Assembly: GCF_040054535.1 (NCBI RefSeq)
Contig: NC_090794.1
Coordinates: 2,169,501 to 2,233,500 of the forward strand
DNA length: 64,000 nt
Source: Antennarius striatus
Taxonomy: Eukaryota > Chordata > Actinopteri > Lophiiformes > Antennariidae
Direction of reading: 5' to 3'
Positions within the stretch are counted from its first letter, which is position 1. Each line of letters begins with the position of its first letter. This document shows positions 1 to 11,822 of this stretch, in pieces. Below the pieces are notes generated by a model. That model did no database searches. It saw only the letters and a list, made by a program, of their open reading frames with translations, and was not told the DNA's origin. The position numbers and the translations under genes were made by a program.

Positions 1-108
1 AGGCCTGTCCGTTTGCCAAGAGAGCCTCACTAGTGAACAGAAAGGCCCAGGTGGGGGCGTCCTGACTTCCATAGGGCAGAGTTGAGATAAGGCGATGAAC
101 TTCTTCCT
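1..108 (-). other. Possible protein-coding exon cut by the window edge
   Basis: Read on the minus strand, this is open to the window edge, starts right after a plausible acceptor (ccactgacag), and translates to a peptide of ordinary composition containing VHRLISTLPYG and APTWAFLFTSEALL. I do not recognise the protein. It could be the end of a neighbouring gene, an old repeat, or chance. Only sequence to the left of base 1 can settle it. Confidence 0.2.
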
Positions 109-339
109 CTGTCAGTGGGCCCGGCGATAGCAGAGGTCGTCAGCTTTTGGCTGGACTTGATAAGCTCCGCTGGGCCATCCTGTGGGGGCTTATCGGCTCC
201 CGCCAGCGAGCATCAACGGCCAGCCTCAGGGCCCGAAATGTTTACGAGCGTGGCGTCAGTTTATCTCCCCGCAGAGTAGATTGTGCAGAATGGGGAAGAC
301 GATTACTATACGTACATATCCTGCGTCGTTAAAGGTGTA

Positions 340-807
340 CAGTATTTCCCGCCCTATAAGGCGCACCGAAAAGCCTTTAATCTCCTCAAAGACCGACAGC
401 GTGTCTTATAATCCAGTGTGCCTTATATATGAATTATTATTATTATTGCTTTTATTATTACAATTTTTTTTAAAATTTTTATTTCTTTGGATACAGACCA
501 TTCATTGAAGATGTGATTTATAATCCAGTGTGCCTTATAATCCAATGCACCATACATGAATTTTTATTATTATTATTTTTATTGTTATTAGTTTTTAATT
601 TTATTTCTTTGGATATTGACCATTCATTGAAGATGTAACTAATAATCCACTGCAATTTATAATCCAGTGCGACCTATATATGCATTTTTATTCTTATTAT
701 TTTTATTATTGTAATTATTTTTTAAAATATTCTATTTCTTTGGATACAGGCTATTCATTGAAGATGTGATTTATAATCCATTGCGCTTTATAGTGCAGAA
801 AATACTG
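340..807. mobile_element. Foldback MITE, probably Tc1/mariner-pogo type
   Basis: The left end begins CAGTATTTCCCGCCCTATAA and the right end, reverse complemented, begins CAGTATTTTCTGCACTATAA, giving terminal inverted repeats of about 20 bp with few mismatches. TA lies on both sides (338-339 and 808-809), as expected for a TA target-site duplication. The interior is AT-rich and has no coding capacity. It carries about three internal tandem units of roughly 125 bp marked by ATTCATTGAAGATGT near 500, 625 and 750. The TA duplication and CAGTA ends suggest a non-autonomous Tc1/mariner or pogo-like element; the family is inferred. Confidence 0.7.
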
Positions 808-1937
808 TAGATTGACCTGTTGAGTTTGGTGTAGTCAATACTGAGCGGATCTGAACTTGTGAAGTCAAGAGTTTAAATGTGATAGAATGTGAATTCCTGT
901 GTGTAAATGATCAAAAATAAAACAGAAAAGTGGGAATAAAGAAGGAAAACTTGAGGGAAATCCATCCTGATGGTCAGGGAGACGCTGGGAGATCAGCTCC
1001 ATCAGTCTGAAGACAGGTCATTTAGTCTGTTATCGCCTCACAACGCCGTCCCTTTGGGTTTAGAAACAGGATGCTGGGGGGGGGGGGTAGCAAAAAACGG
1101 CTCCCTCTATTTGAATCTGAACATCTCAGAGAGGAGCAAACTGAGCATTATTACCTCTTGGAACGACTTTGAGGTCAGGATTGCACACACACCGTCCCGC
1201 TCGGTGGTGAGGTTCGGGTCGTAGCTCCTCGACGCCACGCCGAAGCGTCACCTGTGGAAACGCAGGACAAACACCCAGACCTCCCTTCTAATCACAGCTC
1301 TGGGTTGTGGTTGTGCAGCTTCCTTCCTTTCATTGATTGCATCGAGATGCAAGACAACAAATGCTGCTAACAGACCCCTGAGATAGCCGCTTAGGCTTTC
1401 AGCAGAAAACACAGGAACACGTGGAACCCACCCCTCAAAGCAAAAATAAATAAATAAAAGCCCACAGATCTGCTCCGGCGCTGACGGATCGTTTCATCGA
1501 TGCTTGATTTCTAATCTCTTTGCGGTCGCAGCTTCTATAGATCAATATATACCTTCCTATGTTGTCCCTGGCGTCACCAGTTCAACCAGTCTGAGCAGCA
1601 GGCCTGGTGTTGTTCTTTCTCCAGAGCCGCTGCCCGTTTGACAGCTAAATGGTTCTCCGGCAAATCTATATTAAACAAACAATGAGGGACGTCCAGAGGC
1701 TGCAGGACAGGAAAAGATATCCCAAAACACAATGTATGGAAAAACATTCACACACGACTAGAAGTAAAAGATAAATAAATACATCAGCAGCTAATGGATC
1801 AGGTCACTGCTGGTTTAACGGAAAAACCAACTGTTGACGCTCAAACTAAAGCTTTTTTATTCTCATTTCTGTGCTTTTATTGATTTGATTTTAGATTTCT
1901 GGTTTTGTTTTGTGATTTTTCTTTTATTACTCTTTTA

Positions 1938-2034
1938 AATTGGCGACGCGTCTGGGGTGTACCCCACCTCTCGTCCAAAGCAGCTGAAGACAAGACGATT
2001 ACTGTCGTCTCTTCTTCAAGAAAATGAATGGATG
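1938..2034 (+). repeat. Fragment of a fish SINE-like 3' tail
   Basis: The phrase GGCGACGCGTCTGGGGTGTA followed by CCCCACCTCTCGTCCAAAG and CAGCTGAAGA matches the 3' part of the very common fish interspersed repeat, which reads roughly ggcgacctgtccagggtgtaccccgcctctcgccc...cagctgggatagg. It ends in AATGAATGGATG, typical of that family's tail. The 5' part is missing. Confidence 0.6.
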
Positions 2035-3149
2035 TTTGATATTACATTTAATTAATTATATATTATAGCTTGCAGTCCATTTAATGTACATCTTTCAACA
2101 CGTAATTCATTCTAAAAGCTTAATAAATAAAACTGGGGCGTCTTTTTCTTTCTCATCTCTGCGCCTCAGTAATCCGAGACGTTTGCTGGACATCTGCTCA
2201 GAAAACAGGGGGAAACATTCCTGTTTGAGTCTGTGAACTATTAGACAGATGTTAGAACACAATCATAACCTGGAGGGCTCCATCACTGACGGCTCATTAT
2301 GTCAACAGCAGCCCATGAATTCTTGATGTAGCATGTAGCCCGAGATAAGCTAAGTTCAAAAGGTCAGCTTCGAGTGAGACGGGTCGACTGGGAGGCAGGA
2401 GATAGTTGCTGGTTTGGGTCACGCTATCTCTTAGGGAGTACTGGTTAGTCTCAAACTAGTGTTTTACTCTCTTTTACTCCCAGAACTTTTTGGTATTTGG
2501 GTGATTTCACACAACTTGTTCAATCCGGATCAGGATTGCAAGTTTTGAAACTTCAACCAGGCCAAGATCCGCATCAAAAATATCCTCACTTCATGAGGAG
2601 GAAATGTAAATTCAGTTCATTAATGCAAAGTCAAATCTCATGGTCCTCCAGAGGATATATGCAACCGGAAACTAGAAGTAGATTACGTGGATTCTAATCT
2701 TTTATTTTACTTTTATGGCTCCAGCAGCTGGGTTTTCTTTTGGATGATGTCAGATTCCAATGAGTAAATCTGTCTCTGTTCTTCATCTGATTATGTTTTC
2801 TATTGTTCTGTATGTTTGGCCGGGATAAACACATATGTTCAAACCTCCATTCGGAATAAAAATGATGTATGATATGAAGGGGCGCGTCATCCGCGCTGCG
2901 CAATCCAAAAGGGGCCCTTTGCGTAATTACGCGTTACAGTCAGAGCGATGAGTTCAGTTTAATGGAAGTTTAAAAGTTTAATCTCGAGGTTTGCCGAATG
3001 AAATGTGTCAGATTTAACATTAGAAATCCTGATATTAACCTCGAACCTTTCTCTTGCGTTGTGCGCCTCGTTGTTCGCGTGACAAGTCATTTTCCCTTCC
3101 TTTCCTTCCTCTTCTTCACCGCGTTACCCGCCGGCCTCCTCGTCCTTCA

Positions 3150-3165
3150 TACACACACACACACA

Positions 3166-3245
<80 letters not shown>

Positions 3246-3258
3246 CACACACACACAC
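3150..3258. repeat. (CA)n microsatellite
   Basis: An almost uninterrupted CA tract of about 90 bp is followed by AAAAA and a second short CA run. It creates long open frames of alternating Thr-His that are not genes. Confidence 0.95.
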
Positions 3259-6200
3259 TCGAGTCAGGATGTTTTTTTTTTATAAGGTTGCTTCTTATCC
3301 CACCCCGTTCATTTTCCAGCTGCAGTGAGAAGCCCTGGGTCGGTGCCAGATCATTTTTGTTAACTTAGATGTGGAGATAGGAGGAGGAGGTGGTGCTGAT
3401 GGTGGTGGTGGTGGTGGTGGTGGGGGGGGTTAATTACCACATGAGGAAAGGGTGTGTCGAAGCCCATCTCAGGGAGGCTTTACGTTTAAAAAGGCATCAT
3501 GATGAGCTGCAGAGGAAGCTGCCGCGTCGACCATCAGGAGCTTTCGTGGAAAAACAGGAATGCAGGGTGGGTGGAAGTAAAAATGTCAGTTTAAACAAAG
3601 ACAAAACAAATATTACTTCACCTTTAATACATCTGGACTCATTCCACTCACTCATATCTGCACATAAAATAGAAACGGTCTATTTATCTAACGAGATAAA
3701 TATGATTTTCACCTTTGCGGTCACACACTTTCACCATTCGCAGCAGCCTGGGGCCGCAGCGCGCTGTGTTTATCTGCGTAATTGAGGAAACTAGAAAGTA
3801 AAGCAAAGACTTATCTTCGTTTTGAGCAAATAAAAAAAAAGAAAAGTCCCAGGACACTGTAAAGTAACCAAACTAACCCCCACCCTCCACCCCCAAAACA
3901 GAGCACATGCCGTAGCTGGAAACATCTGAACATGTTGGAATGCAATGAAATTATGTCATAATTAGGATAGTAGAGGAAACCAGCCAATGGCAGCAGAGTG
4001 TTATGTAATTTCTACTGTAACATGAGTTCAGTATCTTGAAGTGTATTTTTCCACAAGTGCACCCCCCCGATAATAAACGCACATTCCTCAAAAGGGGTCA
4101 TTTACTGCCCGGTACCTTCACGCTGTCACGGAAAAACGCATCAGTGCAATTTGTCAGTATCGCGTTTTTACGCATGTGGTTTCGGATCTCACGCTCCTCC
4201 GTCCGCACCAGTGGATGATTGCTGTCTATTGCGCACGGCAACGCGATAAAGTTGCCGCTAAATCCCCCTGCGCACCTGTTGGCCATTCAGTTTCTTCAAA
4301 CGACGCCCCCCCCCCCACTTCCCTGTCAGAATCTGCGATTACGCACCGAGCGTCAAGGCGCACGCATGTTGGAGGAAGAGGATGATGATGGAATGCTGAT
4401 GTTATGGAGATGCACCCCCCAGGATGGTATTTCTCTCATGTGGACCTTCTCACATTCCGCGCGTTCACCTGGGAACTATCCCTCCGCGCGCTCTGACGTC
4501 ACGTGGAGCTTTGAGGACCCCACGTCGCCACCCTTTGAATAATAAGGAGCCACGGCGGTGTAAACATGATGACCACTGATTGTTCTTGATTACAACCATC
4601 TAACACGCTGATTGCCCGTCCGCGTAGGCTTCTCTTATCAGGGTGTGCAACTGTTCCACACCCCCCCCTTTACCGCAGGAAACGAGGGAAGGGGTCCGTT
4701 CCAGGACGCATGGTCCGAACGCAGCCTGAGTGGAAAAAGGAAGGGGGTCCTGCTGCGCTACTATACAGGGGTGGGGGGCATTAAGATGTAGAAGACAAGG
4801 ATACTGATTGGTGGTATATTTTGGATGACCTTTGGCATCATTTTTTAAATTCTCTTTCGGTATTGCGCTCATTAGTTTTCAGCTAATTCTGGATTTTCTC
4901 ACTCATTTGAGAATTTCTATAATAAATCTAAAACCACAGGGATGCTGTTTGTACTGCAAATAGTTTATTCATCCACTTATGTCTGAAATATGAAGATCTT
5001 TTCTCCTAAAATATAAAAAATAAAAACCAATCTTCGAGTATTTAAAACATCTGCAGGTCCAAAGACGACAGAAGTTCTGAAGCGGTGATTGTGTTTCCGA
5101 GTGTCTTCCTGATCCTGGAGAGAGTTGACAGGTCAGAATGTTCGTTTTCCATGCGATGTCCTGTTCGGTCACATGACCTCCACTCCGTCACGTGACTCGG
5201 CCCTGTGACAAACATGTCTACACGTGTCTTCACCGATTGGAAGCACGGGTTGCCATCAAACCCCCTGAGGTGATCGTAATGACGTTCGCTAAGTCAGGTC
5301 GAGTCAAAGTTGAGTCATATGGGAGGACGTAAACAACAACCAAAGTAAGAATAAATATAAATGTGCATTAGAATAAAGAGTTTTAAATGAGCTGATTAAA
5401 TAGATATTTAAAATTTAAATTCATGCATAAAAAATGGGGTTTTTAAAAAAAGCGTATTTAGCAATATAATATAGGATGCTGGAAGTAATGCTAGTTTAGC
5501 TCTCATATTGCTAACATTTAGCTAACTTCCCCAACCAGATGTTTCTCTCAGATTTCAGGTTAATCTTATTCAAACATGGAAACCTGCTGACTTCAACCTT
5601 CTGGCCTTCTGATCTCTACAGGAACCGTCTGACCACACACCTCAAAAAGATCCCCCCCCCCCGAGGTTGCAAAAGTTCCTCCCCCTGAGGAACTCTCCTC
5701 CATTTACTTATCGGGGCAGCCTGGCGGATCATGCACATACATGTTTGTGATGTGACGTAAGTTCAGCCCTACCCAACAGAAGCGAGGTGCAGCGCTGACG
5801 GATGAGCAGAAAGCACCTCGTTTAGGTCTGCAGCATCCGAAGGCCTCTGCTTCCAATCAGACACGTCAGCGTCGCCATGTGGATGGATCGCCCGAGCCGA
5901 GGAATGTGGAAACACAGAGGACCCAGCGTGGGTTCATGTGTGCAAACAGGAGGAGGAACCCTCAGGAGGATGCCCCCTCCCCCCCCAGCTCTTCATCTCA
6001 AGTGATAAGGGGTAAACACTTTGGGGCCCTTCAAAAAAAAAAGAACTTATTGAGTCGACCTTTAAGTGAGAAAGAGCAGAACAAACCAAACGGAGGAGTG
6101 TCCCGAGTGGGAGATGTTGGGATGATGAAAGTATTTATGAGTCTCCAAACCTGCGTCTGACCTTGACCCGTGATTGGCCGGTCTAGAAATGCCCCGAAAA

Positions 6201-8738
6201 CGCCTTCGTTCTTGCCGACATTACAAAAAAGACTCCCGATGGATGGAATTGGGTTCAATCGGGAGGACTAACGGCGACGGATTCGTGCATGACGCCGTGT
6301 GGAGATCCGGCGACAAAGGGAGGGGCGCGTTTAGGCCTGATGGCTTGTTTATTTTCCACAAATCAGAGCTTTACGGTGGGGTTGTGAGCGAGCAGAGATA
6401 AATCTCTTAATGGTTTTCCTGGAATGTGGACTTCACGGGAAGACTAGATGAGACCTGATTGGAGGGGTTGAAGGATTTTTCTGTTGTTTTTTTTTGCTGG
6501 TTTTTTTGGTGCGTTAATGTCAAAAAATTCTAATTCTGAGACTAATAAAATAAACATTCACATTGCGTGACAATAAAGTTATTTGTTTGAGCTAACACCT
6601 ACAAGTGTCCGTCTGGAACAATCGACCAGTTCTTTGCTCTTGCTGGTTTTCTGTTGAGGTCACGGGGAGTTTTCTCAGACAGTCTCTGTGTTTTATGGAA
6701 GGGGGGAGTCCGACGCCGTCCCGTGAGAAGTCTTGCGGGGGTGCCGAGGGAGTATTCCTGTATGTCGTCGTCATTGACAGGCAGACAAAGCACAACTGGG
6801 GGCAGGGGGGTGTTTCTGAGCGAACACATTCCGACGCCGAATCAGCCGTTCAGATTTTTTTGATCTGGTACCAATAGATTACCTCAAAGCTCCAGGATCC
6901 GCCCAGTGACCTTCTGATAGGTGGACCACCGCTCTGACCACCAAAGCCACCGCTGCCCCTGCTCTGGTTGCCACGCCGACCAGGACCGACCTTGAACAGA
7001 TGGGTTCTGGTTGGTTCCATTAATTTATAAAGGCGGAAGTGGACTGTTTCCACTCAGAATGACTTTTGTTTTTGTGTAACGGAGGAATTCCTGACGCTGT
7101 TTTGACATTTTTTAAATGTCAGTTGTGTAGGGGGTCCAAAGTAAATACACACGGAGGAATTTGAAAACAGTGCAAAGAGTTTAATAGACTGGGAAACAAT
7201 TAGAAAAGTCGAGCTGTTCACTTAAGAGACGGTTCACCAGTTTTAAAAACCGACCTACGCTTGTCCGCCAAAGACTACCGGAGTGAATAATGAGTGGGTG
7301 AGATTTAGTCGTGCTCCACGCTTTTGATATCTGTCAACATTTGGAAGTAATTTCCCAAAAAAGGTTCTGGGAAAACCCTGATCGCGCTGGGTTCCAACAA
7401 AAACAAGGGTTTGTTGCAGGCAGTGATTAACCACTCGTGAAGCTCTTGGCTCGTAATGAAGGACAACCTGGCCTCCTCTGGATGCAATTAAAACGAGAGG
7501 CCTCCGATTGTCACCGCGCTCTCCGTGGGGGCCTCGAACCGGATCAGAACCTCCTGGGCCAATCAGAAGAGACGGCTTGGAGGGTTTCCAGTTGGGAAAG
7601 GAAACACAGGAATGGGTGGCGTGTGACAGATGATGGTGAAGGAACTGTAAAGGAATGCGATCGGTGTCACGTATGCTTGTCTGTCCGGCGGGGTCGCCGG
7701 TGGGTCGGGGTCGGGTTCTGGTAATGCGATAAGTCCAGCAAGCGCCAAAGAGGCCAGAGGGAAGCAGAAACGACTCGTCCGTACGGCGGTGAAACCCTCG
7801 GGCGTTAAAATCGATCCGTATTTATACGAAACTCTGGCAGGGAAACGATTTCTTTGCGGTTTGAAGCTTCGGTTTATTTCTAAAACATTCCCGCTTCTCA
7901 CGCAGAGTCAGTCTTCATTTTCCTGAAAAATCAGCTGATCGGATTGACCCAATAGCAAAGCACCGCTATTGCGCCATTGGCTTATTATCACATGATTCTG
8001 TCAAACCCCACCCCCCCCCCATGACTCCCTATACTTGGAGAATTACCTGTTTCATTATTCCAGTAGTCTCAGCGGATTCATCAGCCGCCACCACCACCAC
8101 CATGCAGATGTTTTCTTAATTTCTTGTCCAATTTTTAATAATTGTCAAGTCCAATTTCAGTGAATTTAATTAATATATTCATAAAGCCTAACATCTGCTT
8201 GTGCAGAGCGGATTTACAGAAATCGGTGTTTGCCCTTAAAGCATGAATAGTAAACAAGTAAACAACAAACAACAGGAAGGTTCTCGGTTTGAAACCGTCT
8301 GTGTTGACAAGACTGTTTTAGTCACGAGTCAAATTCAGCAGGAGAAAGTTTACTTTGACTGAATGTATTGTTAAAGCAACATAAAATATGAAAAATAAAA
8401 TCAACGTAACTCTAATATCATCTGCATAAAGAGGAAGTGGATAAAATAGTAACTCCTACCAGAATAAAAGCTGCTGTATTATAAACCGTCTGTTCAGACA
8501 CTTCCTTTAAATGTGCAGTTTTTTTTTCTATTAATGCATGACATGAAAGAATTTGACCATTTAAGTCAATAAACTGGCCTGACAGTGAAGAATGAGAGGG
8601 AAGGAGCAGTCGTTAAGTCGCCCCCCCCCCCTACGTTTGGATGTCATTACATTTGTTTTTCCTTTTTTTTTTTTTTTTGTCCTTGCCGACATCCAGAAAG
8701 GAAACCCATCCCCTTGAACCAACCAGGAGGATGGAGGG

Positions 8739-8952
8739 GTGGGGGTGTTCACCTCCAGAGCTTCGCTCTTCTGCCTCATCATTGGTCACCACCAAACTTG
8801 CAGCAGCTTAAAACCCGCCATCGCTTTCCTCCCTCCCTTCACACAGCAACGACTTCTTAAAAAACGACAGATAGGGTCGGGCCAGAGCGTGTGTGTGCGT
8901 GTGTGTGTGTGTGTGTCAGCGTGTCAGAGATAACCAGTTTTGGCCCCCCAGG
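8739..8952 (+). promoter_or_regulatory. Likely rhag promoter and 5' leader with two GATA motifs
   Basis: WGATAR motifs lie at 8869-8874 (AGATAG) and 8928-8933 (AGATAA), the second only about 20 bp before the rhag start codon. A short GT tract sits at 8889-8916. RHAG is an erythroid gene in vertebrates and mammalian erythroid promoters rely on GATA1, so the spacing is suggestive. The transcription start was not determined and GATA motifs are frequent by chance. Confidence 0.4.
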
Positions 8953-11728
8953 ATGCCCGCCTACGCCACCAACATGAGGATGAAGTTCCCCATCGTGGCC
9001 TTGACTCTGGAGATTATCACCATCATCCTGTTCGCCGTGTTTGTGGTCTACGACGATGGGAAGCATCACGGGCACGACGACGCGCACTCCAACTCCTCTC
9101 ACGATGAGCAGCAGCCCATGGATCTCTACCCCAGTAAGTCCACCTGAGGGCCCCCTCCCCCCACGGGCCCCTGGATGCCATAGCTGTTTGAAAATGATGG
9201 ACTGGTTTTTTTTAAATTCTAACACGAATCGAAGCAAACCGGAGGATAGATCCTGGTTCTGCTGGGTAGAATAAGGCAAATGTGAAGTTTTAATAAGTCA
9301 ATATTCTAAAATTCCAATCTGTTGCTTCCTAAAATTTGAATTTTTAAGTTTTGAGGCTGAAAAAAGGGTAAAATTTTTTACTTTAATTCCTTCATGGTCA
9401 TAAATTTCCAATTACTTGTACACAGAAATAGAAAAAATGGGATGTTGTGTCCATGGCAGGTCTGCTGAATGCAATAAACAGGAGTCATGGGGTCGCGTCC
9501 GCCGCCGTCTTCATGCAGGAATGGGGGTGGAGGCAGGGGGGTGGGGGTGACAGGATCCTGCAGGGAAGAGTGTAGTGAAATGAATGCCTTAAGCATAGAA
9601 ATATTAGAGGTTTAAAACGTGTCTTATCTGGAGCTCCTGTGTGTGAAGCTGCTGAACGGAAGAAGTTTTATTTCTAATCAGCCTTTAAAAGTGTTTTTAA
9701 AAATATTTTTATATATATTTATATATATATTATTTTGAAAAATATTTTTTATATGTTTTTAAAACAGTCTGAACAGAGGCTTTCTTCATATCTGCAGTCG
9801 GTAACCACTGTATGACTGTTTGAACGTCTGCTGGGCGTGGCAGGTGTGGCCAGTAGAGATTAGCTCCATGCTCAGCTGAGCATATTTTATGCTACAATTT
9901 ACATTTAAAAATATATTCTGAAGGGAATTCTGAAGGGAAACATTATACAAACCAAAATAAGGAGAGATCCTTATTTTGGTTTGTACAATGTTTTAAGTTT
10001 TTTGGGGGGGCACAACAGTTTTAGTAAAGACAATAATGTGATGTGACTGACGTACAGATCCTGTCCAAGGCGTCACACTCCAAATTTTTTATTTGATATT
10101 AAAGCCATAATATGATTTCCTGGCCCTGGGCATCCCGGTGGCTCCTGAGGGCCCCCATCCTGGCAGATCAAAGTGGTCTGAAGATCTGGGCGTGGCGCCA
10201 GATGCCTTCTTCCTGTCCTGGAGCTCCCGTTCGCTGGAAACCCTGACCTCCAATGAAGGGGGTGCGATTCCCCCCGGCTGCAAACGGGAGAGGGTTAAAG
10301 GGCGGGGCGTGGCGCCAAAAAAAGGGGGGGGGGTTTCTTCATTCACCTTAAAACAACAGCTTTGTTATCATCCAATAGTTCATTAGAAGGATCTCACAAA
10401 AACAAGTGACTTCATGGAAGGATGGAGCGTAAACCAGGAAATAACCCATTAGGGTGAGATCAAGGGGGGCACTTTGTTTTTTAACTTCTCCCTTTATCGA
10501 GTAAAATCTACACAACTGATTCCTGCAACATGTAGGGGAGGGGCCACAACAGACAAAACACGTATAGAGATGTCCAAGCTGGGAAATGTAGTCCTGTCCA
10601 GGGAAAAATATCCAGAAAACTGCAGCTCAAATCTAACCTAAAGGTTTTATTTCTACCTGTTTGTTTTTTCCCACTGTAGGAACTCGAACACAGATTATAG
10701 GATAAGATCAAAACAAATTGTAAACCCCCGTCGCTCCTGGAAGTCATCAAGAACACATGACTTTTTAACTCGGCGTGAAATGCACATGAATGATGGGATC
10801 GTTTTCCCAGCATTATCCAATTACTTTCCCCCATCTGAACACCGAATTACCTGATCAATAAATCATTCTCCACCACGAACTATGAAGTCTATAAATGACT
10901 GGTTTTGTAATTGAAGGCGCCCCCTGATAAAAGCATTACTTTTAATTCAATTCCATGTCCGCTTTTAGCTGAGGTTTCCCAACAAAGCTGAGTCCTGTTT
11001 GGGGAATCGGCTCAGATCCAACCTCGCTTGTCTCTCCTCCAGTGTTCCAGGACGTCCACGTCATGATCTTCATCGGCTTCGGGTTCCTGATGACCTTCCT
11101 GAAGAAGTACGGCTTCAGCAGCGTGGGCGTCAACTTGCTCCTGGCGGCCTTCGGCCTGCAGTGGGGGCTCCTCATGCAGGGCATCTGGCACCTGGACGAC
11201 GGCAAGATCAAAATCAACATCTTCAAGTACGACCGCCGTTTAGACTTCCAGGAAGTGTTTGGTCGACGTTCCTGCAGCTGAATCTCCAGATTCGTAGCTG
11301 TCGTTGAGTTTTCCGCCTCTTTTTCTTCCCGATCTTGCAGAATAATCAACGCCGACTTCAGCACGGCGACAGTCCTGATCTCCTTCGGGGCAGTTCTGGG
11401 TAAAACCAGTCCTGTTCAGCTGCTCATCATGACCATACTGGAGATCACCATCTTCTCCATCAACGAGCACCTGGTGGCCACAGTCCTGGAAGTGAGTCCG
11501 AGCAAACATTCGCTCTCAGGCGGATGTTTAGACATGAATTAAACGTCTGTTTCTACATTTATTCGACAGGCGAATGATGTGGGCGCCTCCATGGTCATCC
11601 ACGCTTACGGGGCCTACTTCGGTCTGGCCGTGGCTCGGGTTCTTTACCGACCAGGATTAAGAAACGGACACGAGAACGAAGGATCGGTTTACCACTCCGA
11701 TCTGTTTGCTATGATTGGTAAGAGTCAG

Positions 11729-11822
<94 letters not shown>

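Larger units (their letters stand above)
808..8738. other. Gene-free stretch upstream of rhag
   Basis: No reading frame here looks like a vertebrate protein. Open frames are short, carry low-complexity runs, and lack splice context. The stretch holds a SINE-tail fragment near 1.94 kb, a long CA tract at 3.15 kb, short G or C runs (near 1,078, 3,420, 4,305, 5,645 and 8,010) and otherwise unremarkable DNA. Distal regulatory elements cannot be excluded by eye. Confidence 0.5.

Noticed and set aside
2998-3368. Thr-His repeat proteins
   Set aside because: Direct translation of a CA microsatellite; the same happens at 11.6-11.95 kb.
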